Below, piece by piece: positions 1 through 5,088 of a stretch of DNA of 8,072 bases (the stretch's first letter is position 1; every line of letters begins with the position of its first letter). The translations under genes were made by a program, and so were the position numbers. Source of the DNA: Treponema sp. (lineage in GTDB: Bacteria; Spirochaetota; Spirochaetia; Treponematales; Breznakiellaceae). The stretch spans positions 1 through 8,072 of the forward strand of contig JAISND010000162.1 of the NCBI GenBank assembly GCA_031276615.1. The letters run 5' to 3'. The notes beneath the pieces were generated by a model. That model worked only from the letters and a program-made list of their open reading frames with translations. It was not told the DNA's origin and did no database searches.

Positions 1-45
1 GACCTCCACTCCTTTACCCCTCCCAAGGTACCTCCTTTATATCAC
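1..45 (-). promoter_or_regulatory. possible start region of a leftward gene off the left edge
   Basis: Read on the - strand, this end has an extended -10-like TGATATAAA (44-36), then AAAGGAGG (38-31), a TTG at 26-24 that opens a frame running off the window, and a second SD-like AAAGGAG (14-8). Either TTG 26 is the start (4-nt spacing after AAAGGAGG, tight), or the -10 is real and the second SD serves a start codon just outside the window. Too little of the frame is visible to name a product. I see no convincing -35. This is a weak inference of a divergent gene. Confidence 0.25.
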
Positions 46-108
46 AAATTTTTAAATGACGTTGCCCTGGCCGGGATGCCTGTCTACTTGCCCTTATCTC
101 CTTTACCC
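9..108. repeat. 11-nt direct repeat CTCCTTTACCC, two copies
   Basis: CTCCTTTACCC occurs at 9-19 and again at 98-108, 89 bases apart, and a shorter form, CTCCTTTA, lies at 32-39. The second full copy sits in the spacer of the promoter predicted at 88-116. On the - strand each copy reads as an SD-like GGGTAAAGGAG, so the repeat may reflect ribosome-binding sites of a leftward gene and not a protein-binding site. The repeat itself is directly visible. Its role is unknown. Confidence 0.5.
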
Positions 109-116
109 GGTATAGT
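88..116 (+). promoter_or_regulatory. sigma-70 type promoter of the corA leader/operon
   Basis: TTGCCC at 88-93 matches 4 of 6 positions of the -35 consensus. TATAGT at 111-116 matches 5 of 6 positions of the -10. The spacer is exactly 17 nt. Transcription would start near 122-125, inside the palindrome AAACCGGTTT, giving a leader of about 385 nt before corA. No other good rightward promoter was noticed closer to corA. Confidence 0.6.
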
Positions 117-120
117 ATAG

Positions 121-130
121 AAACCGGTTT
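121..130. promoter_or_regulatory. 10-bp palindrome at predicted transcription start
   Basis: AAACCGGTTT is a perfect palindrome lying 4 nt downstream of the -10 element TATAGT, over the predicted start site. Its 8-bp core AACCGGTT recurs at 3655-3662 in the next intergenic region. Position and symmetry fit a repressor operator, but no regulator gene is present in the window and chance is not excluded. Confidence 0.3.
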
Positions 131-160
131 GGTTTGTCCTGATACATACACCCAGGAGCC

Positions 161-207
161 TGTTGCACTTCGTGGATTTTTATACGATTTAGGCGCGAAG
201 CGCAACA
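161..207 (+). promoter_or_regulatory. stem-loop in corA leader RNA
   Basis: TGTTGC (161-166) pairs with GCAACA (202-207), and CTTCG (168-172) with CGAAG (196-200). This gives 11 bp interrupted by one A/C mismatch, with a 23-nt loop. It is not followed by a T-run, so it is not an intrinsic terminator. About 28 nt downstream, TTCCGG (235-240) can pair with CCGGAA (276-281), enclosing a small CATTC/GAATG hairpin (241-253), which suggests a folded leader. I do not recognise the conserved segments of the M-box Mg2+ riboswitch, so the fold is not assigned to a known class. Confidence 0.45.
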
Positions 208-305
208 AACTGCTGGACAGTTACAATCGGCGATTTCCGGCATTCGCGGAATGTTCGGGAACACCTGACATCCTGCCGGAATTTCATTTTCAAGGAGGAA
301 ATGCC

Positions 306-401
306 ATGTCCGATTCGGACGGCGGCGGTAGTTTAAGCGCCTTTCGGCCTTCACCGGGCCGCAATAACACGGCGTTTCCCGTAAATGGTCAATTCCATTG
401 A
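306..401 (+). CDS. small ORF (31 aa) in the corA leader, possible leader peptide
   Basis: This 31-codon frame begins at ATG 306 and ends at TGA 399-401. A full SD, AAGGAGG (292-298), sits 7 nt before the ATG, stronger than the SDs of most genes in this window. The peptide begins MSDSDGGGSLSAF and ends PVNGQFH. It has an acidic N-terminus, several Gly, two prolines near the middle and no membrane segment. An earlier ATG at 301 is only 2 nt from the SD and opens just 11 codons in another frame. It lies between a structured 5' leader and the hairpin that covers the corA SD, so a role as a translated regulatory leader is plausible, as known for corL of Salmonella corA and mgtL of mgtA. There is no resemblance to those peptides in sequence. 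It could also be an unrelated small protein or fortuitous. Confidence 0.45.
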   Translation: MSDSDGGGSLSAFRPSPGRNNTAFPVNGQFH

Positions 402-443
402 AAACCTTGTTTCGGTGATCCCGCCGGTTTAGGGTCGCGCGGA

Positions 444-499
444 TCCTTGCGGAGCTTTCCGGTTTTTCCGTGGAGAACCCTTTGCCGGAACCGCAAGGA
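444..499 (+). promoter_or_regulatory. hairpin sequestering the corA Shine-Dalgarno
   Basis: TCCTTGCGG (444-452) pairs perfectly with CCGCAAGGA (491-499), and inside it TTCCGG (457-462) pairs with CCGGAA (485-490). That is 15 bp with a single 4-nt bulge (AGCT, 453-456) and a 22-nt loop. The right arm contains most of AAGGAG (495-500), the SD placed 7 nt before the corA ATG, so the folded form should hinder translation initiation. It is not followed by a T-run. The left arm can alternatively pair its TCCTTG (444-449) with CAAGGA (291-296) of the upstream small ORF's SD. Confidence 0.6.
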
Positions 500-507
500 G
501 AACCAAA

Positions 508-1488
508 ATGATTAAAATTAGAATGCAGAGTGACAAAGGGCTGGGTGAGATCGATGCCCCCGGCAAGAACTGCTGGGTAGACGCGCGCAATGTTACACAG
601 GACGACCTGATACGGCTGGAACAGGAATACGGCATTGCCGGTGAACTCCTTACCGACATCATGGATACCGACGAGCAGGCCCGTATCGAAAAAGAAGATG
701 AGTATACCGCCCTCATCGTGCGGCTTCCCGTGTACAACGAGGCCGCGGAGACTCCCTTCTTTACCCTGCCCCTGGGGATCATACTTTTTTCGGACAGAAT
801 CGTAACCATCTGCCAGCATTCCAGCGATGCCGTCGAGGATCTGCTCCGCAGCCGCATCCGGGGCTTCAGCCTGAAAAACAAGAGCGCCTTCGTGCTTAAC
901 CTCCTCAGCCGCGGCGCCTTTACCTTCCTGCGCTACCTCAAGGAACTCAACAAGCGTACCAACATCATAAAGGAAGAACTGCAGAGATCGATCAAAAATA
1001 ACGAGCTTATCCAGCTCCTTTCCATCCAGAAGTCCCTTGTGTTTTTTACCACCAGCATAAAGAGCAACGAACTGCTGCTGGAAAAACTCCAGAAATCGCC
1101 GCTGATGCGGTTCAAGGAAGATGAAAAGGAACTGCTTGAAGATGTGGTCATCGAGAACCGGCAGGCCATTGAAATGGCGAATATCTATTCCTCGATATTA
1201 ACCGGAACCATGGACGCCTTTGCCAGCGTCATTTCCAACAACCTCAACATCGTGATGAGGCGGCTGACCATCGTTTCCATTGTTCTTATGATCCCTACTT
1301 TGATATACAGTCTCTTTGGCATGAATGTCGTCCTGCCCGGAGAAAATATTGCCGGCATAGGCTGGATCATTATCACGGCAAGTTTCCTCGCCGCATCGTT
1401 AGGCGCTTTTTTTCTTAATACCAACGGAGGGTGGGAAAAGTCAAAGAACCACGGCGGGAAAAAAGGCCGGGAACGGAGAAACGGATGA
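508..1488 (+). CDS. corA: CorA-family magnesium transporter
   Basis: The 326-residue product fits the CorA family (usual length about 310-350), pentameric inner-membrane channels for Mg2+ and sometimes Co2+ or Ni2+. Residues 1 to about 240 form the cytoplasmic domain, rich in charged helices towards its end. TM1 is about 253-270 and is followed directly by the signature GMN at 271-273 (context LFGMNVVLPGE). TM2 is about 284-303 and ends in a basic cytoplasmic tail of about 20 residues. The loop between the helices is short and lacks the MPEL segment of the classical Salmonella/Thermotoga type. It fits the GMNVxLPG subgroup. ATG 508 follows AAGGAG with 7-nt spacing, but that SD is buried in the 444-499 hairpin. 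The stop TGA (1486-1488) overlaps the ATG of the aldolase gene, so it is the first gene of an operon. Confidence 0.95.
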   Translation: MIKIRMQSDKGLGEIDAPGKNCWVDARNVTQDDLIRLEQEYGIAGELLTDIMDTDEQARIEKEDEYTALIVRLPVYNEAAETPFFTLPLGIILFSDRIVTICQHSSDAVEDLLRSRIRGFSLKNKSAFVLNLLSRGAFTFLRYLKELNKRTNIIKEELQRSIKNNELIQLLSIQKSLVFFTTSIKSNELLLEKLQKSPLMRFKEDEKELLEDVVIENRQAIEMANIYSSILTGTMDAFASVISNNLNIVMRRLTIVSIVLMIPTLIYSLFGMNVVLPGENIAGIGWIIITASFLAASLGAFFLNTNGGWEKSKNHGGKKGRERRNG

Positions 1489-2519
1489 TCGATATTCGCA
1501 GTGATACGGTGACGAAGCCCACAGAGGCAATGCGGAAGGCCATGTTCCGGGCCGAAGTGGGAGACGATGTGTACGGCGACGATCCGACTGTCAACAGGCT
1601 GGAAGCCCTGGGCGCGGAACTTCTGGGAAAAGAAGCCGCCCTCTTTGTCCCTTCGGGCACTTTCGGAAACCAGCTTGCGCTTTTTACCTGGTGCCGCCGC
1701 GGTACCGAGGTTATACTCGGCGAGGAAAGCCACATCGTGGTGCATGAAGCCGGCGCCGCCGCGGTAATCGCCGGCGTACAGACCCGCTGCGCGCCGGCCC
1801 CGGACGGAATCCTGCGGCCCGAAGATATCCGCAGACGGCTGCGAAAGCAGGATCTCCACGCCCCGGCAACGTCCCTCATCTGCCTGGAAAACGCCCATTC
1901 GTCAGGCAGGGTTGTGCCGTTAGACGATATGGACAGGGTAAGGGCAGCCGCCGGTGAATGGGGCCTTCCGGTACACCTTGACGGCGCGCGGATCTTCAAC
2001 GCCGCCGCGGCCCTGGGCTGCGGGGCAGGCGACATAGCCCGGCGCGCGGATTCCGTCATGTTCTGCCTTTCCAAGGGGCTTTGCGCCCCGGCAGGTTCCC
2101 TCCTTGCCGGCCCGAAGGATTTTGTCGGTGACGCGCGGCTCAAGCGGAAGGTGATGGGCGGCGGCATGCGGCAGGCGGGGATACTGGCCGCCGCGGGCAT
2201 CATCGCCCTTACGGAACACCCCGCCTTTCTTGCGGAGGATCATGAAATGGCAAAGCTGCTCGCGAAGGGTCTTGCGGAAATTCCCGGCCTTGAACTTGAT
2301 CCCGGCCCGGTTGAGATCAACATGGTTTTCTTCTCGTATCCCGCGGCCGCCGGAAACAGCGCGGGAATCGTCGAAACCTTTGCCGCGCGGGACATTCTGA
2401 TCAACCCGCCGGAGCAGGGCCTCTGGCGTTTCGTCACCCACTACGGGATCAGGGAAAGGGAAGTGCGTACGATACTTGAGACGGCGGCGGAAATTTTCAC
2501 CGCGGCGGGAAAACGGTAA
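1485..2519 (+). CDS. ltaE: low-specificity L-threonine aldolase
   Basis: This 344-residue PLP enzyme of fold type I cleaves L-threonine or L-allo-threonine to glycine and acetaldehyde in the cytoplasm. Family landmarks are all present. The N-terminus is IDIRSDTVTKPT. GDDVYGDDPTVNRLE is at about 26-40, PSGTFGNQ at 56-63, and His83 sits in the PLP-stacking position. HLDGARIFNA spans 164-173. The Schiff-base lysine is Lys197 in CLSKGLCAPAGS, the same number as in the E. coli enzyme. I chose ATG 1485 over an upstream in-frame start at 1431 because the family begins at this MIDIRSDT and because GGAG (1475-1478) stands 6 nt before it. The ATG overlaps the corA stop as ATGA, so translation is probably coupled. 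Confidence 0.95.
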   Translation: MIDIRSDTVTKPTEAMRKAMFRAEVGDDVYGDDPTVNRLEALGAELLGKEAALFVPSGTFGNQLALFTWCRRGTEVILGEESHIVVHEAGAAAVIAGVQTRCAPAPDGILRPEDIRRRLRKQDLHAPATSLICLENAHSSGRVVPLDDMDRVRAAAGEWGLPVHLDGARIFNAAAALGCGAGDIARRADSVMFCLSKGLCAPAGSLLAGPKDFVGDARLKRKVMGGGMRQAGILAAAGIIALTEHPAFLAEDHEMAKLLAKGLAEIPGLELDPGPVEINMVFFSYPAAAGNSAGIVETFAARDILINPPEQGLWRFVTHYGIREREVRTILETAAEIFTAAGKR

Positions 2520-2523
2520 GGAC

Positions 2524-3639
2524 ATGAACCTCTACGAAAAACGTCTTTCAAATATTTACGACTGGATGGCCCGGGAAGGAATAGCCCTGGTCATGTTCGA
2601 GGACACCGAAGGGCGGCGGGACAAAACCATACGCTGGCTTACGGGACAGCCCGGCGACGCCCTGCTCTTTCTGTCGCTGGAACGGAAATGCATGCTCGTC
2701 CCCTGGGATATCAACCTGGCAAAAGTGTACGCCGCGGCGGATATCATACTGTCTTACGGCCAATTTGACCGGATTCCCCGGAACGCGATCAGAAAAGCCG
2801 CGGAAAGATTCAAAATTCCCCAGGGATCGAAAATTGAAATTCCTCCGGTTACCTCCTACCCGGTTTTTTTGAACTATGTAGGGGATCTGACCGAGTTTGA
2901 TATTATCTGCCGCGAACGGAGCGCCGTTTCGCAGGCCCAAAAATTCCGCGCGGTAAAGGATGAAGAAGAAATAAAAATTTACCGGAAGGCGGCCGGGATT
3001 ACCAACATCCTGACAGAGCTTCTTGAAAAAAACGTCCGTTCGGGGAAGATCAAAACCGAGATGGACGCGGCTCTGTTTATTGAAACCGAAGCGCGCAGGC
3101 GCGGCTGTGAAGGAACGGGTTTTGAAACCCTTGCCGCGGGGCCGGAGCGGAGCTGGAGCATCCACGCCTTTCCCGCCTGTACCGGAGCGGCCTTCGCGGG
3201 GCAGGGCCTCTCCATTCTGGATTTCGGCCTCAGGCTCGCCGGTTACACCACGGACGTGACCCTTACCTTCGCGCGGGACCCGGACGCTCCGCAGGAGAAG
3301 CTCCTTGGCCTTACCGAAAGGGCCTATAAGCTTGCCCTGGGAATGGCGCAGAACGGCGCGTCCGCCCGGAACATCGCCGCGGCTGTGGACGGACACTTTG
3401 CCAAGTCAAAGAAGGCCATGCCCCACGCCCTTGGGCACGGCATAGGCCTTGAAGAACACGAGGACCCGCCGCTGAGAAACCGGGAGGACAATACCTGGAT
3501 TCTTGAACCGGGCATGGTCTTTACCCTGGAGCCCGGCCTCTACGATCCGGTCTGCGGCGGCTGCCGGCTGGAAAATGACATTCTTATGACCGAAACGGGC
3601 CCGGAGGTTCTTACCAACGCGGGAATTATACGGCTGTAG
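2524..3639 (+). CDS. M24 metallopeptidase, Xaa-Pro dipeptidase/aminopeptidase
   Basis: The 371-residue protein has a creatinase-like N-terminal domain (about 1-150) and a pita-bread catalytic domain (about 155-371). The five ligands of the dinuclear metal site are intact: Asp233 (ILDFG), Asp244 (TTDVT, the usual 11-residue spacing), His305 (HALGHG), Glu336 (TLEPG) and Glu350 (RLEND). His312 (LEEHE) matches the second catalytic histidine. Members release N-terminal residues next to proline from peptides, usually with Mn2+ or Co2+. Dipeptidase (PepQ) and aminopeptidase (PepP-like) activities cannot be told apart here. ATG 2524 lies 4 nt after the aldolase stop. The only SD-like AAGGA (2518-2522) is just 1 nt from it, so reinitiation from the upstream gene is likely. 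A TTG at 2476 would add a 16-residue Arg-rich extension overlapping the aldolase and is less likely. Confidence 0.88.
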   Translation: MNLYEKRLSNIYDWMAREGIALVMFEDTEGRRDKTIRWLTGQPGDALLFLSLERKCMLVPWDINLAKVYAAADIILSYGQFDRIPRNAIRKAAERFKIPQGSKIEIPPVTSYPVFLNYVGDLTEFDIICRERSAVSQAQKFRAVKDEEEIKIYRKAAGITNILTELLEKNVRSGKIKTEMDAALFIETEARRRGCEGTGFETLAAGPERSWSIHAFPACTGAAFAGQGLSILDFGLRLAGYTTDVTLTFARDPDAPQEKLLGLTERAYKLALGMAQNGASARNIAAAVDGHFAKSKKAMPHALGHGIGLEEHEDPPLRNREDNTWILEPGMVFTLEPGLYDPVCGGCRLENDILMTETGPEVLTNAGIIRL

Positions 3640-3681
3640 TGAGGCGTTTCGGATAACCGGTTTTGAAATCGCCCGTGTTTC

Positions 3682-3699
3682 CGCCGCGTCACCGCGGCG
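3682..3699. other. GC-rich hairpin after the corA operon, possible weak terminator
   Basis: CGCCGCG (3682-3688) pairs with CGCGGCG (3693-3699) around the loop TCAC. It lies about 43 nt after the peptidase stop, where an operon end is expected, but no T-run follows on either strand. It may protect the mRNA 3' end or assist Rho-dependent termination. The rest of 3640-3720 shows only the AACCGGTT palindrome at 3655-3662. Confidence 0.35.
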
Positions 3700-3720
3700 C
3701 GGCCGCTGTCACTATCGTAC

Positions 3721-3750
3721 TTGCGCGACCCTCCCCCGATAAAGTATGCT
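3721..3750 (+). promoter_or_regulatory. promoter positioned for a leaderless symporter mRNA
   Basis: TTGCGC (3721-3726) and TATGCT (3745-3750), each 4 of 6 to consensus, are separated by 18 nt. The expected start, 6-7 nt after the -10, is at 3756-3757, the A of the ATG. There is no SD upstream of that ATG, which agrees with a leaderless transcript. A perfect TTGACA at 3750-3755 has no good -10 at the right distance (TAAACT at 3771 leaves only 15 nt and would lie inside the gene). Confidence 0.4.
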
Positions 3751-3756
3751 TGACAA

Positions 3757-4989
3757 ATGAAGGTTTGGATTAAACTGCTGGCCGGCTCCGTATTGGGTAT
3801 CATAGTTGGCTTTCTGCTGCCCCTTGATAATCAGACGGCGCTTGCCGCTCTTGCGTGGCTTGAAAAACTGGCCCTGGGAATGGGCCGTTACGCCCTTGTC
3901 CCCATTCTGGTTTTTTCCCTTACCATTGCCGTTTATGAACTCCGTCAGGATGGTCAATTCTGGCCGCTGATATTAAAAAATTTTCTGATCATTATCGGCG
4001 CTTCCCTCTTTGTCATCAGTTCCGGAATTCTCGTTACCCTTTTTTTTCCGCCGGCGCGCATACCCATTCTGATTGAGGAACAGCTTGAAGCCATCAGCCT
4101 CAACACGGCGGGGAATATTATCGATCTTTTTCCGCCGAACATGCTTGGCGTCCTTGCCGGTGACGGCATATATCTCTTTCCCGTGTGCGTCTTCGCTTTC
4201 TTTCTGGGCATGGGCCTCTCCTATGATCGCAATTACACCAAGCCGGTTATTTCCATACTGGACTCGCTGTCCCGGATTTTCTACCATGTGTCCTCGTTCT
4301 TTTCGGAGATCCTCGGCTTCATCATGATTGCCCTTTCCTGTTACTGGGCGATCCGTTTCCACGGCGTGTTGCGCGCCGATGTATTCCGGGATATTGTCGT
4401 CCTTCTGGGAATCTTCGGCGTTGTACTTGGCTTCGGCATTCTTCCCCTTTTTCTGTATTTTGTTCAGCCGGGGATCAACCCCTGGAACGTACTCTACGGA
4501 TCCCTCGGGCCGGCGGTGGCGGCGTTCTTTTCGGGTGACATCAATTTTACCTTTCCGGTGCTGCTGCGCCACGTAAAGGAAAATTTCGGCGTCCGCAGGC
4601 GTTCCAACGCGGTAAGCCTGACCCTCTTTACCACCTTCTGCCGCGGGGGAAGCGCCATGGTCGCGGCGATTGCCTTTATTGTCATCATCAAATCCTATTC
4701 CAGCCTGGGCATCAGCGCCTTCGATGTCTTTTCCATCGGCATCAGGGCCTTCGGCATTTCCTTCCTCCTTGCCCGGCACCCCGGCGACGGCGCCTATACC
4801 GCCCTGGCGGTGCTCTGTATCGGCTATGGCCGCGGTTTTGAGGCGGGCTACCTCATCCTCAAACCGCTGGCTTTCTATCTCATTGCCGTGGGAACTTTTC
4901 TTGACGTAATGATAAGTTCCTTCGCGTCCTGCGCGGTTGCCCGGACCAGCGGTTTCCTCGAAGAAAAAAATGTCGTACATTTTATCTGA
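3757..4989 (+). CDS. divergent dicarboxylate/amino-acid:cation symporter (DAACS) family protein
   Basis: The 410-residue, very hydrophobic protein starts MKVWIKLLAGSVLGIIVGFL, typical of the GltP/DctA/GltPh family of Na+- or H+-coupled transporters for glutamate, aspartate or C4-dicarboxylates. The overall layout of six scaffold helices followed by a hairpin/helix transport core is recognisable. The core signatures are not standard. The Ser-rich hairpin 1 tip is FFSGDINFTFP (257-267). The NMDGT of TM7 is replaced by CRGGS (295-299). The hairpin 2 segment reads LARHPGDGAY (338-347). TM8 lacks the Asp-x-x-Arg-Thr...Asn pattern (FLDVMISSFASCAVA, 381-395). Substrate and coupling ion therefore cannot be taken from the family. 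ATG 3757 is the first possible start, since an in-frame TGA lies at 3751, and it has no SD. A terminator follows the stop directly. Confidence 0.8.
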   Translation: MKVWIKLLAGSVLGIIVGFLLPLDNQTALAALAWLEKLALGMGRYALVPILVFSLTIAVYELRQDGQFWPLILKNFLIIIGASLFVISSGILVTLFFPPARIPILIEEQLEAISLNTAGNIIDLFPPNMLGVLAGDGIYLFPVCVFAFFLGMGLSYDRNYTKPVISILDSLSRIFYHVSSFFSEILGFIMIALSCYWAIRFHGVLRADVFRDIVVLLGIFGVVLGFGILPLFLYFVQPGINPWNVLYGSLGPAVAAFFSGDINFTFPVLLRHVKENFGVRRRSNAVSLTLFTTFCRGGSAMVAAIAFIVIIKSYSSLGISAFDVFSIGIRAFGISFLLARHPGDGAYTALAVLCIGYGRGFEAGYLILKPLAFYLIAVGTFLDVMISSFASCAVARTSGFLEEKNVVHFI

Positions 4990-5016
4990 GCGGCCGGCTT
5001 CCGGCGCTTTATTGTT
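4989..5016 (+). terminator. intrinsic terminator of the symporter gene
   Basis: AGC plus GCCGG (4989-4991, 4993-4997) pairs with CCGGC plus GCT (5001-5008), giving 8 bp with one bulged G and the loop CTT. It is followed by TTATTGTTT (5009-5017). The T-run is interrupted, so efficiency may be moderate. It starts at the last base of the symporter stop codon and separates that gene from tex. Confidence 0.55.
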
Positions 5017-5052
5017 TGTCAGGCAATGAATTGGCTGATTCCCTGCCTGACA
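5017..5052. promoter_or_regulatory. 9-bp inverted repeat overlapping the tex -35, candidate operator
   Basis: TGTCAGGCA (5017-5025) and TGCCTGACA (5044-5052) are perfect inverted repeats separated by 18 nt. The last six bases of the right arm are the -35 hexamer CTGACA of the tex promoter. Left arms and right arms are 27 nt apart from centre to centre, about 2.5 helical turns. No T-run follows, so it is not a terminator. The geometry fits a dimeric repressor site or looped half-sites, but no cognate regulator is seen. Confidence 0.45.
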
Positions 5053-5075
5053 GAATCAAGTCTGCGGAGTATAAC
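5047..5075 (+). promoter_or_regulatory. sigma-70 type promoter of tex
   Basis: CTGACA (5047-5052) and TATAAC (5070-5075) each match 5 of 6 consensus bases, with a 17-nt spacer. This is the best promoter in the window. Transcription should start near 5082, only about 7 nt before the tex ATG, leaving no room for an SD. Confidence 0.65.
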
Positions 5076-5088
5076 ATGGTGAATTTTT

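Noticed and set aside
129..305. In-frame upstream extension of the small leader ORF from ATG 129 (90 aa in total).
   Set aside because: ATG 129 has no SD and lies only a few bases from the predicted transcription start. The encoded residues resemble no family and run through the 161-207 stem-loop. Only the ATG 306 start has a proper SD.
450..467. CGGA-GCTT-TCCG hairpin followed by G and five T, a possible attenuator before corA.
   Set aside because: The stem is only 4 bp, too weak for an intrinsic terminator. The same bases form the much stronger 444-499 hairpin.
103..819. Long - strand open frame covering the leader and the start of corA.
   Set aside because: It overlaps a clear corA gene, has no recognisable domain, and such antisense frames are common in GC-rich DNA.
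1431..1484. Upstream in-frame start for the threonine aldolase adding 18 basic residues.
   Set aside because: The family begins at MIDIRSDT. ATG 1485 has a well-placed SD and the typical ATGA overlap with corA.
3699..3706. GCGGCCGC palindrome (NotI site) in the intergenic region.
   Set aside because: Short GC palindromes are expected at this base composition, and nothing else marks it as functional.
3750..3776. Perfect -35 TTGACA overlapping the symporter start codon.
   Set aside because: No good -10 at 16-18 nt, and a transcript from it would begin inside the gene, past the conserved N-terminus.
3973..4980. 335-codon open frame on the - strand opposite the symporter.
   Set aside because: It mirrors a membrane-protein gene, giving a charged low-information product with no domain I recognise.
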